Source of the DNA: Pseudomonadota bacterium
Lineage (GTDB): Bacteria; Pseudomonadota; Gammaproteobacteria; Steroidobacterales; Steroidobacteraceae
NCBI GenBank assembly: GCA_037200975.1
Contig: JBBCGI010000001.1
Location: 3,313,501-3,377,500, forward strand
Direction of reading: 5' to 3'
DNA: 64,000 nucleotides
Shown here: positions 39,605 through 47,707 of the stretch, piece after piece
Layout: each line of letters begins with the position of its first letter
Position numbering within the stretch: position 1 is the first letter of the stretch
Position numbers and translations under genes: made by a program
The notes under the pieces: model-generated
What the model saw: the letters and a program-made list of their open reading frames with translations, nothing else
Told to the model about the DNA's origin: nothing
Databases searched by the model: none

Positions 39605-40986
39605 CCCGCATGCGCCGGCGCACGATCGGCACCATCCTGATCGTCGCCCTGAGCGGTTTCCTGTGCGGCTTCGACGGCTCGCTGTTCACCGGTGCCGTCG
39701 GGTTCATCCAGAGCGAGTTCGATCTCAATGAATTCGCGCTGGGGTGGGCCGTCACCTCGATGGCGGTGGCGGCAACCGTTTCCATTTTCGTCTCCGGTCC
39801 GCTGGCCGATCGCTTCGGGCGCCGTGCCGTGTTGCGTCTCGCCACGTCCGTCTTCGCGGTGTCCGCGCTGCTGGCGGCGTTCTCGGAGAATTTCTCGACG
39901 CTGATCGCCGCGCGCCTGTTGAGCGGGTTCGGCGTCGGCGCAGTCCTCATCACCGGGCCCATGTACATCGCCGAGCTTTCGCCGTCGGCATGGCGCGGCC
40001 GCATGGTGTCGCTGAGCCAGTTGTTCATCGTGCTCGGCACGCTGGCGGCGTTTTCCAGCAACTACCTCATCGTGCGCTTCGGCGGCGCCAGCCTGCTGGC
40101 GGGCCTGCACCTGGTCGACTGGAACTGGCGCTGGATGCTGGGGGTCGGAGCGTTGCCGGCGATTCCGTATTTCTTCGCATTGTGGTTCGTGCCGGAAAGT
40201 CCGCGCTGGCTCGCCATGCACGGGCGGATGCCGGCCGCACGCCGCGTGTTCGAGCGGCTCATCGGCGACGAGCGCGCCGATCGCGAACTCGAGTCGGTCA
40301 TTCATTCGCTCGAGCACGAAGCACGGCGCGAGAAGCCCAAGGTGTCGGAGATCTTCGATCCGGCGTTACGGCGCGTGTTGTTCATCGGATTGGTGGTCGG
40401 CGTGCTGCAGCAGATCACCGGCATCGGCTCCGTGCTGTCGTATGCCGTCGTGATCTTCGAACGCGCCGGCGCGGGCGCCAATGCGTCTTTCATGCACACA
40501 GTGCTCGTGGGCGTGGTGAACGTGTTGTTCACCGTGCTTGCGCTACTGCTGGTCGACCGTGTGGGACGCCGTCCGCTGCTCATGCTCGGATGCCTCGGCA
40601 TCGGCGGTTTCCTCATGCTCGCGGCCTACGGTTTTCATGTCGAACGGACGGAGCAGGGGCCGCTGCTCGTGCTCATCGGCACGCTCGGTTTCGTCGCGAG
40701 TTTTGCCTTCTCGATCGGCCCGGGCATGTGGGTGCTGTTCTCGGAGATATTCCCCAACAGGATCCGCGGCCTGGCGATCTCCTGCGTCGGCGTCGTGAAT
40801 TCCGTCATCTGCGTCATCGTGCAATTCGTGTTTCCGTGGGAGATGGCGACGCTCGGTGGCGCGCGGACGTTTTTCATCTACGGCGCATTCGGGTTGATAG
40901 GTGCGGTATTGATGTGGCGCGTCGTCCCCGAAACCCGCGGTCGCAGCCTCGAGGAGATCGAGGAGTCGCTGGTGCGCCGTCCCTGA
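39601..40986 (+). CDS. MFS sugar porter
   Basis: The 461-residue protein starts at GTG 39601, overlapping the lacI stop. Twelve hydrophobic segments and the sugar-porter motifs are visible: DRFGRR after TM2, PESPRWL after TM6, DRVGRRP in the second half and PETRGRSLEEIE at the C-terminus. It would import a mono- or disaccharide by proton symport across the inner membrane. Operon position with the LacI repressor implies that the transported sugar is the locus product. Confidence 0.88.
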   Translation: MTRMRRRTIGTILIVALSGFLCGFDGSLFTGAVGFIQSEFDLNEFALGWAVTSMAVAATVSIFVSGPLADRFGRRAVLRLATSVFAVSALLAAFSENFSTLIAARLLSGFGVGAVLITGPMYIAELSPSAWRGRMVSLSQLFIVLGTLAAFSSNYLIVRFGGASLLAGLHLVDWNWRWMLGVGALPAIPYFFALWFVPESPRWLAMHGRMPAARRVFERLIGDERADRELESVIHSLEHEARREKPKVSEIFDPALRRVLFIGLVVGVLQQITGIGSVLSYAVVIFERAGAGANASFMHTVLVGVVNVLFTVLALLLVDRVGRRPLLMLGCLGIGGFLMLAAYGFHVERTEQGPLLVLIGTLGFVASFAFSIGPGMWVLFSEIFPNRIRGLAISCVGVVNSVICVIVQFVFPWEMATLGGARTFFIYGAFGLIGAVLMWRVVPETRGRSLEEIEESLVRRP

Positions 40987-41128
40987 TTCGAGCCGTCGAC
41001 GTCGGCATCGTCCGATTGCGCTGGTGGCCGGCCTTCCCTAGTTTGCTGAAAAAGCGTACCTCGAAGTGTCGATCTGCGCAGCGGCCGTTCGGCCATGCAG
41101 TGAACACCCGAAATATACGGAGTCCGAC

Positions 41129-41623
41129 ATGCAATTCAGCCAGAAAATCGCTCCCTGCCTGTGGTTCGACAAGGAAGGCGAAGACGCCGCCAAGTACTAC
41201 GTCGGTATCTTCAGGAATTCGCGCATCGTTTCGATCTCGCGGTATCCCAAGGCCGGCAAGGAAGTCCATCACCAGCCCGAAGGCGCCGTCCTGACGGTCG
41301 CGTTCGAACTGGACGGATGCCCGTTCACCGCACTGAACGGCGGCCCTGTCTTCAAGTTCAGCGAAGCGATCTCGCTGCAGATCTTCGTCGACGACCAGAA
41401 AGAGCTCGACTACTACTGGGACAAACTGACGGCGGGCGGCGACCCGAAGGGGCAGGTGTGCGGCTGGCTCAAGGACAAGTACGGTCTTTCATGGCAAGTA
41501 GTGCCCAGGAAGCTGATCGACTGGTGGGAGAAGCCCAGCGAAAAATCCGAGCGTGCATTTGCCGCCATGATGAAGATGGGAAAACTCGACATCGCGGCGC
41601 TCGAACGCGCCTACAACGGCTAA
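41129..41623 (+). CDS. PhnB-like VOC-superfamily protein
   Basis: The ATG at 41129, preceded by GGAG, gives 164 residues. The pattern ITPCLWFDKEGEDAAKYY-like (IAPCLWFDKEGEDAAKYY), AFELDGCPFTALNGGP and YGLSWQVVP is that of the PhnB / 3-demethylubiquinone-methyltransferase-like VOC family. Members are often annotated as methyltransferases, but the domain itself is a glyoxalase-type fold and the function is undetermined. Confidence 0.8.
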   Translation: MQFSQKIAPCLWFDKEGEDAAKYYVGIFRNSRIVSISRYPKAGKEVHHQPEGAVLTVAFELDGCPFTALNGGPVFKFSEAISLQIFVDDQKELDYYWDKLTAGGDPKGQVCGWLKDKYGLSWQVVPRKLIDWWEKPSEKSERAFAAMMKMGKLDIAALERAYNG

Positions 41624-41629
41624 CTACCG

Positions 41630-41866
41630 GTGTCGATCGACGCCGTGCTCGATGCGACCCAGTGGCCAGCCATGGCGGTGACGCTGTTTGCCGCCTGGCT
41701 GGTCGCTTCGCGCCACAAGGCGCGGCGGGAGGCCGGCTTCTGGTGGTTCATCCTGAGCAACGCCCTGTGGATCGTCTGGGGGTGGCACACACACGCCTGG
41801 GCATTGATCGCGCTGCAGGCGGGGTTGTTTGCACTCAACGTTCGCGGCGCGCTGAAAAACGAGTAG
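41630..41866 (+). CDS. Small membrane protein, unknown function
   Basis: A 78-residue frame with GTG start six bases after the preceding stop encodes two or three hydrophobic segments (about residues 14-26, 38-52 and 56-70). No family match or clear ribosome-binding site was seen. The close spacing to the VOC gene suggests co-transcription. Confidence 0.5.
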   Translation: MSIDAVLDATQWPAMAVTLFAAWLVASRHKARREAGFWWFILSNALWIVWGWHTHAWALIALQAGLFALNVRGALKNE

Positions 41867-41958
41867 AAAAGCGACTAACACCGCGGCAGCCGTTTGATCG
41901 TCGTTCGAGGGGGGGGCGTGACCTGTCTCGCGGATGAAGGCCGGCTCGATCTGGCAGC

Positions 41959-43113
41959 TTACTTGCCCGCAGGTAGTGAGGCGAACGCGCTCGCGGCGAG
42001 CAGGAATGCACCGGTGCCGTAATACTGCGTATCGGTCTCGGCGACCTTGTCGGGCTGATCGCTGACCTGCTGCACCCAGCCGAGCCGGCCGTCTTTGGCG
42101 ACGGCGCGCGTCAGCGCCCTCCAGCCGCTGTCGATGGCGGGGCGGTACTCGGCGGCGTCGAGCAGGCCGTGCTTGACGCCCCAGGCGAGGCCGTAGACGT
42201 AGAAGCCCGTGCCGCTGGTCTCGGGCGGAGAATTCTCCGGGCCTAACAAAGAGGGTGGCCAGTAGCCATCTGGCTTCTGCAGCGACTTCAATTTCACCGC
42301 CATGTCGCGGAACAACGCCTCGAGCCGCGGGCGATGTGCGCTGTTGGCGGGCAAAACATCGAGGATGTTGGCGATACCGGCGAACACCCAGCCGTTGCCG
42401 CGGCTCCAGAACAACTTGCGACCCTGATCGTCGCGCCGGCCGAAAAAACGGCTGTCGCGGAAATAGAGTTTCTCCGCCGGGTCGTACAGGAAATCGGTGG
42501 TAGCCCAGAATTCCTGCAACGCGAACTCCGCATAACGCGGATCGCCAGACAGCTGCGAGAGTTCCACCCAGGCAGGCGGTGACATGAACAATGCGTCGCA
42601 CCAGCACCAACGGCGCAGGCACTCGGTGGATTCGTAGTCGGTGGCCGGGACGAAGCTCAGGTGCACGATCGCGGGCGCCGCGAGGATCGCGTCGAACGTG
42701 GCGCGCAACGGCGCGAATGCTTCCGCGCCGGCTCCGTTATGCGCCGCCCACAGGTAACCCTGGCCGATCACGTGATCGTCCGCGTGATAGCGGCGCGGGC
42801 CAAGCGTCCATTGATTTGCACGGCCCATCGTCAGGATGGCGTCGCGAAAGCGCGGCTCCCCACTGGCATCCGCGAAACGCGTCATGCCCACCCAGAACGC
42901 GCCTTGCTGCCAGCTGCGGGCACTGCGCGTTTCTTCGACGAAACTGGTGATGCCCTGGTCGGAGGCGTCCATGCGCGCAAGCTGCCAATCGGCCACGCGT
43001 GCCGCGAGTTTGAGTACGGATTTGCGGGAGGTTTCTTTCTCGCCGCTCGTTGCGACTAAACACGTCGAGAGGAGCAGCGCTGCCGAGGCGCCGCGCCAGC
43101 GGAATGTGTTCAT
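41959..43113 (-). CDS. GH88/GH105-family unsaturated glucuronyl or rhamnogalacturonyl hydrolase
   Basis: The 384-residue protein has an export signal (MNTFRWRGASAALLLSTCLVA) and the six-alpha-hairpin barrel typical of YteR-like enzymes. The conserved Asp pair is in RRYHADDHVIGQGYL, with WCWCDALFMSPPAWVELS and FWSRGNGWVFAGI as further signatures. The family removes unsaturated uronic acid from the ends of oligosaccharides released by polysaccharide lyases, by hydrating the double bond. No lyase gene is present in the window. It is convergent with the small membrane protein. Confidence 0.85.
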   Translation of the reverse strand: MNTFRWRGASAALLLSTCLVATSGEKETSRKSVLKLAARVADWQLARMDASDQGITSFVEETRSARSWQQGAFWVGMTRFADASGEPRFRDAILTMGRANQWTLGPRRYHADDHVIGQGYLWAAHNGAGAEAFAPLRATFDAILAAPAIVHLSFVPATDYESTECLRRWCWCDALFMSPPAWVELSQLSGDPRYAEFALQEFWATTDFLYDPAEKLYFRDSRFFGRRDDQGRKLFWSRGNGWVFAGIANILDVLPANSAHRPRLEALFRDMAVKLKSLQKPDGYWPPSLLGPENSPPETSGTGFYVYGLAWGVKHGLLDAAEYRPAIDSGWRALTRAVAKDGRLGWVQQVSDQPDKVAETDTQYYGTGAFLLAASAFASLPAGK

Positions 43114-43658
43114 TCATCGACCCCCATCGTTCAGAGGGTTGAATGATGCGATGGTGCTCGTACGAATGAAAGCCGGATGCGTGGGCGGCGGCATCGCGAC
43201 GTTTGGCAACGCGCTGAAGATTGAAGAAGCCATTCGTACCCGGTCGCCGCGAATCGGCTGTCGGGTCTGAAAGCCTTGGCGAGGGCGCGACTGGTTTTTG
43301 CCGCGAAGGCGCGGGGCGCGATCGGATTGGGTGAAGGCCGCAAAGCGAAGGAGCACATATGCGAATGCGCCGAGGACGGCATCTATGCGCATGGAAAATG
43401 GGCGGGAAGGAGTGTCCTAGACGGGGATCGGACGATGATGAGTTAAACGTGAAATGTGATCTGGACTGGCCGAAGGAGAGGGTTGCGGGGTAGTTGAAGG
43501 CGCCGGTGGGTGAGCGGCTTTTGCCATTTGGCAGGTTGACTGGTTAGGCGACACGTGATGAAGTCAAATCAAATGGTTACGAAGACTGGCAAATGTTATG
43601 CCGCACTTTTGCGGCTTTGTAATGCCGCATTTCTGCGGCCTACTTACAGTTAGGCGCC
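43114..43658. other. Non-coding stretch before the cassette array
   Basis: About 545 bases without a supported gene. A minus-strand open frame covers 43114-43392 but has no ribosome-binding site and no recognised family. The right part contains two copies of GTTAGGC (43543-43549 and 43649-43655), the second directly before the first cassette, and tandem hairpin repeats at 43598-43645. No integrase gene or clear attI was found. Confidence 0.5.
43598..43645 (+). repeat. Two 24-bp tandem repeats, each a small hairpin
   Basis: 43598-43621 and 43622-43645 are imperfect copies. Each forms GCCGC...GCGGC around a six-base loop (stems 43600-43604/43611-43615 and 43624-43628/43635-43639). They sit just before the GTTAGGC at the left edge of the cassette array. 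Confidence 0.65.
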
Positions 43659-44099
43659 ATGCGTAGCCGACTCCCAATTGCTCTCGCGCTTGCTACCGCT
43701 GCGGTTGCATGCACGAAGGAATCGGATGTCGCGGCAATTAGTTCCAACGTTGCGCAAAGCGTTTGCGCCCTTCCAGCCATCCACGCGGAGCACGACGGGA
43801 AGCGAGCTCAGATTCGCGGCCGTTTCGATGTGCACGCGCACGGCGTCTTCCTTAAAGATGAGCGTTGCCCTGGCTATATGCTGTCGCTCGAGGGGGTAAG
43901 CGGAGGGCCAGATGTCACGCTCTGCACCCCGGAGCGCCTCGCACAGGAGTTTGGATGCCCTGGCGGAAACAACAACGGCCCGGTTGTCACGGTGGTAGGT
44001 ATTCTTAAGCCGTCCAAGAAGTCCGAGTACGGGAATATTCTGGTCTCGGAGATGCGTGACTTCGAGAATGCACGCACAGGCGAGCGTTTCACACCTTGA
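43659..44099 (+). CDS. Cassette 1: putative lipoprotein, unknown function
   Basis: The 146-residue product starts MRSRLPIALALATAAVACT, a lipoprotein-type signal with Cys18. The mature part has IRGRFDVHAHGVFLKDERC and VVTVVGILKPSKKSEYGN, suggesting a small beta-barrel, perhaps OB-like, with four Cys residues. No family was recognised. The ATG is ten bases from the R' crossover point at 43649, the position expected for a cassette gene. Confidence 0.75.
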   Translation: MRSRLPIALALATAAVACTKESDVAAISSNVAQSVCALPAIHAEHDGKRAQIRGRFDVHAHGVFLKDERCPGYMLSLEGVSGGPDVTLCTPERLAQEFGCPGGNNNGPVVTVVGILKPSKKSEYGNILVSEMRDFENARTGERFTP

Positions 44100-44105
44100 A
44101 CGGGC

Positions 44106-44193
44106 GCCTAACAAATCGCTGGAGCGGACGCGCGAAGGATAAAGTGCCAAGCTCTTACATCGGCGCGCGCGCCGCTCAGCTCAAACGTTAGGC
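44106..44193 (+). other. attC site 1
   Basis: R'' GCCTAAC at 44106-44112 and R' GTTAGGC at 44187-44193 are exact complements; the arms (AATCGCTGGAGCGGACGCG and GCGCGCCGCTCAGCTCAAAC) pair imperfectly with unpaired bases, as expected. Total 88 bp. Confidence 0.9.
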
Positions 44194-44210
44194 CGCTTTG
44201 GAGGTCAGCG

Positions 44211-44609
44211 ATGATTCGGGACGACGTCGTAAAAGCTCTTTGCGCAACGGGAAAATGGTCGGAACCTACAGCGAGGCTTGCCGAGCGCGCTCGCTATCGA
44301 TGCGAGTACTGCTCCTGTGACCTGCTGGCCTCCCTCGACGCCTACAAGCGGTTTGAGGTCGATCACATTGTGCCCACATCTAAAGGTGGTGATCCTCTGG
44401 ACTTCGACAACCTTGCGCTAGCTTGCCGGCACTGCAATGTGCACCTGAAGCGTTCGTGGGATCCCCGAGAGGCCGTGGGGCAAGACGCGACTCGTGAGCG
44501 CCTAATTGAGGCTGTTAAGAGCCACTTGTTGGATGCTGCGGAGCGCTACAGCTCGGATCTGACCGTCGTTCGGACGATAGTGGGGTGGTCACCTGATGGC
44601 GCGGCCTAA
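44211..44609 (+). CDS. Cassette 2: HNH endonuclease
   Basis: The 132-residue protein has a complete HNH domain: CEYC (zinc pair), EVDHIVPTSKGG (catalytic His), FDNLALACRHCN with the Asn and second Cys pair, and a following His. HNH nucleases of this size occur as homing-like, restriction or phage-related enzymes; the target is unknown. GGAGG lies eight bases before the ATG. The stop codon is inside the R'' box of attC 2, a hallmark of cassette genes. Confidence 0.88.
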   Translation: MIRDDVVKALCATGKWSEPTARLAERARYRCEYCSCDLLASLDAYKRFEVDHIVPTSKGGDPLDFDNLALACRHCNVHLKRSWDPREAVGQDATRERLIEAVKSHLLDAAERYSSDLTVVRTIVGWSPDGAA

Positions 44610-44692
44610 CAAATCGCTGGAGCGGACGCGTGATAGATAAAAGTGCCAAGCTCACACAACAGCGGCCGCGCCGCTCGGCTCAACCGTTAGGC
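44604..44692 (+). other. attC site 2
   Basis: R'' GCCTAAC at 44604-44610, R' GTTAGGC at 44686-44692; 89 bp. The left arm (AAATCGCTGGAGCGGACGCG) is identical to that of attC 1 over its visible length. Confidence 0.9.
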
Positions 44693-45058
44693 ATGCTCGG
44701 GATGGCGCCACTCAACTTCAAGATTGCCCTTGCCACCGGGTGGTTTGCCATTTGTGGGTGCCTGTTGGCGTATGCGGGGTTTGGATTCCACAATTGGTTT
44801 GTCGCGGCCATCGGTGTCTTTGAATTATTTGGTGCTGCAGGTGTACTAGTGCGCTGGCAATTGTCTCAATGGCTTCTGTACTGCCTGTCAATCTTAGTAG
44901 TGGCCTTATGGCTCTATAGGCTCATTTGGTCGATGCAGGCTGGTGGGTCTACGTACGAGCTATATTCGATCACCGCACTTGTTGTGTTTGTGGGCGTCAC
45001 AACTTGGAGCGCTCATACGGTAAGACGCTGCTTTCACCGCGCAGCCGATCAGGCCTAA
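44693..45058 (+). CDS. Cassette 3: four-helix membrane protein, unknown function
   Basis: The ATG lies immediately after the R' box of attC 2, giving 121 residues; an earlier in-frame ATG lies inside the attC site and is not likely used. Four hydrophobic segments span about residues 8-27, 31-50, 55-75 and 85-102. No family match. The DNA is markedly richer in A and T than the neighbouring chromosome. The stop lies inside the R'' box of attC 3. Confidence 0.75.
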   Translation: MLGMAPLNFKIALATGWFAICGCLLAYAGFGFHNWFVAAIGVFELFGAAGVLVRWQLSQWLLYCLSILVVALWLYRLIWSMQAGGSTYELYSITALVVFVGVTTWSAHTVRRCFHRAADQA

Positions 45059-45140
45059 CAAATCGCTGGAGCGGACGCGTGAGGGATAAAGTGCTAAGTT
45101 CAAACGTCGGCGTGCGCGCCACCCAGCTCAATCGTTAGAC
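45053..45140 (+). other. attC site 3
   Basis: R'' GCCTAAC at 45053-45059 and R' GTTAGAC at 45134-45140; 88 bp. The R' box differs from the others by one base but fits GTTRRRY. Confidence 0.88.
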
Positions 45141-45147
45141 CGCATCA

Positions 45148-45629
45148 ATGTCGGCAGTGACGTTCAAGGCCACCGTTTTGAAATCTCTGCAGGGTGCTTT
45201 AGGCCACGCTGGGCTCAAGAAACTGGCCCCACGTTTTGGAAGGAGGCAGGGGACGTCGTCCATCTGGTGGCGCTGCAGAGCAGTCAATCCAGCACAGCTT
45301 GGACGCTTCGGCTTACCGTCAATCTCGCTGTCACGGTGCCGAAGCTGCGCGGCCCAATACACGAGGTTTCGTCCGCTCAGTGGCGAGAACGCATCGGAGC
45401 TGTGATGCCAGATCCTAGGGATCGATGGTGGAATATCTCCTCGTCTCGCGAGGCGGAGGCGGTAGCGCAAGACATGATTGATGCACTTCATCAGTTTGGT
45501 CTGCCTGCGCTAGGACGCATTTCGAGCGTGGCAGACTTGTTGCGCCTGTTGGAGTCAGGCAGGTCCCCCGGTCTCACTGCCGTTCAAGCCGCTCAATGCA
45601 TAAATCAACTTCGCAGTATTGCGGCCTAA
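45148..45629 (+). pseudogene. Cassette 4: DUF4304-like gene with frameshift
   Basis: The first frame starts ATG at 45148 (MSAVTFKATVLKSLQGALGHAGLKK). The protein pattern then continues in another frame: TGPTFWKEAGDVVHLVALQ, RLTVNLAVTVPKLRG and DRWWNISS, resembling DUF4304 proteins, to the stop at 45629. The frames join smoothly if one A is restored in the AAA at 45220-45222 (KK-TGPTFWK). Either the gene is broken by a one-base deletion or the sequence has an error. The stop lies in the R'' box of attC 4, as in intact cassettes. DUF4304 function is unknown. Confidence 0.75.
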
Positions 45630-45711
45630 CAAATCACTGAAGCGCACGCGTGGAAGATAGAATCCCAAGCCCATGCAGCGGCGCGCGCGGCGGTCAGCTC
45701 AACGGCTAGGC
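45624..45711 (+). other. attC site 4
   Basis: R'' GCCTAAC at 45624-45630; R' reads GCTAGGC at 45705-45711, with C in place of the first T after the crossover G. 88 bp, arms as in the others with small changes. Confidence 0.85.
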
Positions 45712-45738
45712 GCTATAACCCCATGTATCGGAGGTCGT

Positions 45739-46212
45739 GTGGTCAAGACAACAAGTTCGATGCTGATGCTGACAATGATTTGTTGGGTGGGCGCTTGCGC
45801 GGCGGCAGGATCCGAATCCGCCTGCAAACCGTCGGCTGAAGCGAGCCGAAACCTGGTTCTGTCTTTCTACAAGAAGGCCTTGATTGAGAAGCAGCCCCGG
45901 GCTGCGTTTACGCAGTACGTGTCCGCCGGTTTTGTCGAGCACAAGCCGGACGTTCCCAACGGAGGAGTCGCGGCTGTTGCGGATTTTCTCGAGGACCTGA
46001 TCAAGGAACTGCCGGACGCACGGTGGGAGATTCTTCGCACGGTCGCAGAAGAAGATCTGGTTTTTCTGCATGCTCGATTTACTCCCGCGCCTGGTTCTCC
46101 ACCCTACGCCATCGCAGATATATTCCGCGTTGACAATTGCGTTATCGTCGAGCACTGGGATGTGGTTGGACCACCTCGCGATGGGCAGCCCAATTCCAAT
46201 TCTCGATTCTAA
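45739..46212 (+). CDS. Cassette 5: NTF2/SnoaL-like lipoprotein
   Basis: GTG at 45739 with GGAGG four bases upstream gives 157 residues. The signal ends in ICWVGAC (lipobox). The mature domain, SRNLVLSFYKKALIEKQPRAAFTQYV through DIFRVDNCVIVEHWDVV (cited by its ends), has the SnoaL/NTF2-like pattern used by many small-molecule isomerases and binding proteins. The ligand is unknown. Confidence 0.78.
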   Translation: MVKTTSSMLMLTMICWVGACAAAGSESACKPSAEASRNLVLSFYKKALIEKQPRAAFTQYVSAGFVEHKPDVPNGGVAAVADFLEDLIKELPDARWEILRTVAEEDLVFLHARFTPAPGSPPYAIADIFRVDNCVIVEHWDVVGPPRDGQPNSNSRF

Positions 46213-46227
46213 GAAAGGCCGATAGGC

Positions 46228-46276
46228 GCCTGACAAATCGCTGAAGCGTGCGCGGCGCTTTGCTAAATAGTTAGAG
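46228..46276 (+). other. attC site 5 (short)
   Basis: R'' GCCTGAC at 46228-46234 and R' GTTAGAG at 46270-46276 bracket only 49 bp, with the left arm AAATCGCTGAAGCG shared with the longer sites and the inner stem deleted. It could be a truncated site with low activity. Confidence 0.65.
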
Positions 46277-46292
46277 GACCCGGGGTATTCAC

Positions 46293-46616
46293 ATGGACTA
46301 CTTTCAACTCATCTTCTTCACTGTATTCGCCTTGATCGCAGGGAGCTTTTTGTTCGGTCGGCTCAAGTACGGCAGCTGGACCGGGGCATTCTTGAAGGGC
46401 AGCATCGAGCAGACCTACGGCGAGGTTCTGCTTTCACGGGGTGTCGCCAGCTCGCAGGTGCTTAAAGTCGTGGAACTCAGGGACGGCAACGGCCAGGCGT
46501 TTGTGGGTCTTGTTATCACTGCGAAGGCGCCTCTCGCCGCAAGCATGACGCCGTACCGACTCTCTAAAGACCAGGCGCGCGAGCTGGCTGGCCTGCTGTC
46601 CTTGGCTGCCAAGTGA
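46293..46616 (+). CDS. Cassette 6: small membrane-anchored protein, unknown function
   Basis: The 107-residue protein has one N-terminal transmembrane helix (about residues 4-22) and a soluble domain with VLKVVELRDGNGQAFVGLVITAK. No family was recognised. A GCCTAGT at 46620 after the stop may be a decayed R'' box, but no convincing R' follows, so this appears to be the last cassette. Confidence 0.65.
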   Translation: MDYFQLIFFTVFALIAGSFLFGRLKYGSWTGAFLKGSIEQTYGEVLLSRGVASSQVLKVVELRDGNGQAFVGLVITAKAPLAASMTPYRLSKDQARELAGLLSLAAK

Positions 46617-46711
46617 ATTGCCTAGTAAATACTGAGACACATACATCCCTTCGGTATTCCACCAACGTCACATTAGATCGCAAGCAAGACCAACACACTT
46701 AGGAGTCGGTT

Positions 46712-47674
46712 ATGGCGAAGTATCGGCACTCACTACCTCAACTGGGTGGGCAGCTGTTCGTGACCGACGGTGGCATTGAGACCACGCTCATTTTCCTCGA
46801 CGGCATCGAACTACCGCATTTCGCTTCTTTCCCGCTTTTCGGGACACCTCAGGGCGTGGAAGCGCTTTACCGCTACTTCCATACTTACGGTGCTCTGGCG
46901 CGAAGGTTCAACACGGGACTGATCCTGGAAACGGCGACGTGGAGGGCAAGCCCGGATTGGGGAGGCCGGCTTGGCTATACCGCTCAGCGTCTGCAGGAAG
47001 TCGACAGACAGGCAGTTCGCATGCTGGAAGAAATCCGCACCGCGCATGAATCCGACCAAACGCCTATCGTGATCAGCGGCTGCCTCGGGCCACGAGGGGA
47101 CGGGTATGTACCAGATTCGGCCATGTCTGCGGCCCACGCAGCGGAATATCACCGGCCACAAATCGAAACTTTCGCCGAGACTGCGGCAGATCTGGTCACT
47201 GTACTCACGATGAATTACGTCGAGGAAGCCGAGGGCATCGCCCAGGCCGCGAAAAGCGCCGATATGCCCGTGGTGGTTTCCTTCACCGTGGAGACAGACG
47301 GCAAGCTGCCCACCGGGCAGCCCTTGGGAGACGCAATTCAGCAGATCGATGATTCGACGGGGGCGTTTCCGGCTTACTACATGATCAACTGCGCTCATCC
47401 CAGTCATTTCGATCACGCGATACGCGGGGATGAGCCATGGACGGAACGAATTCGCGGTGTCCGGGCAAACGCTTCGAGAATGAGCCATGCCGAGTTGAAC
47501 GATGCGCTCCAGCTCGACGCGGGGAATCCGATCGAGTTCGGGCGAGACTACGTGAACCTGCGAAGTGAAAAGCTGACCCACCTCAACGTGCTGGGCGGCT
47601 GTTGCGGAACTGATCATCGTCACATCGAACAGTTGGTGTTGGCTTGCGAATCGCTCTTTCCAAAAGTGATCTAA
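46712..47674 (+). CDS. Homocysteine S-methyltransferase
   Basis: The 320-residue protein has the (beta/alpha)8 fold with TDGGIETTLIF near the start and the zinc ligands Cys in MINCAHP and the Cys pair in LGGCCGTDHRHI. It transfers a methyl group from S-methylmethionine or a similar donor to homocysteine, making methionine. AGGAG lies upstream of the ATG. It follows the decayed end of the cassette array but shows no attC after it. Confidence 0.88.
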   Translation: MAKYRHSLPQLGGQLFVTDGGIETTLIFLDGIELPHFASFPLFGTPQGVEALYRYFHTYGALARRFNTGLILETATWRASPDWGGRLGYTAQRLQEVDRQAVRMLEEIRTAHESDQTPIVISGCLGPRGDGYVPDSAMSAAHAAEYHRPQIETFAETAADLVTVLTMNYVEEAEGIAQAAKSADMPVVVSFTVETDGKLPTGQPLGDAIQQIDDSTGAFPAYYMINCAHPSHFDHAIRGDEPWTERIRGVRANASRMSHAELNDALQLDAGNPIEFGRDYVNLRSEKLTHLNVLGGCCGTDHRHIEQLVLACESLFPKVI

Positions 47675-47707
47675 CTAAATGCCGAAGTGCATCCGCGAGG
47701 AATTAAA

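Larger units (their letters stand above)
43649..46276 (+). mobile_element. Integron gene-cassette array without integrase (CALIN)
   Basis: Six plus-strand cassettes are separated by recombination sites with the integron attC layout: R'' box (GCCTAAC), imperfectly palindromic arms, and R' box (GTTAGGC or near variant). Four sites of 88-89 bp are closely similar, as in chromosomal integrons of Xanthomonas and relatives; the fifth is shorter. Each gene begins just after an R' box and several stop inside the next R'' box. No intI gene lies in the window. The local DNA is visibly less GC-rich than its surroundings, consistent with acquired genes. Confidence 0.88.

Noticed and set aside
43114-43392. 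92-codon minus-strand frame after the GH88/GH105 gene
   Set aside because: No ribosome-binding site, family or signal; kept as non-coding.
44106-45711. Repeated 88-bp elements first considered as REP or tRNA-like repeats
   Set aside because: Box sequences, spacing and placement at each gene end fit attC sites much better; no anticodon or CCA-type structure.
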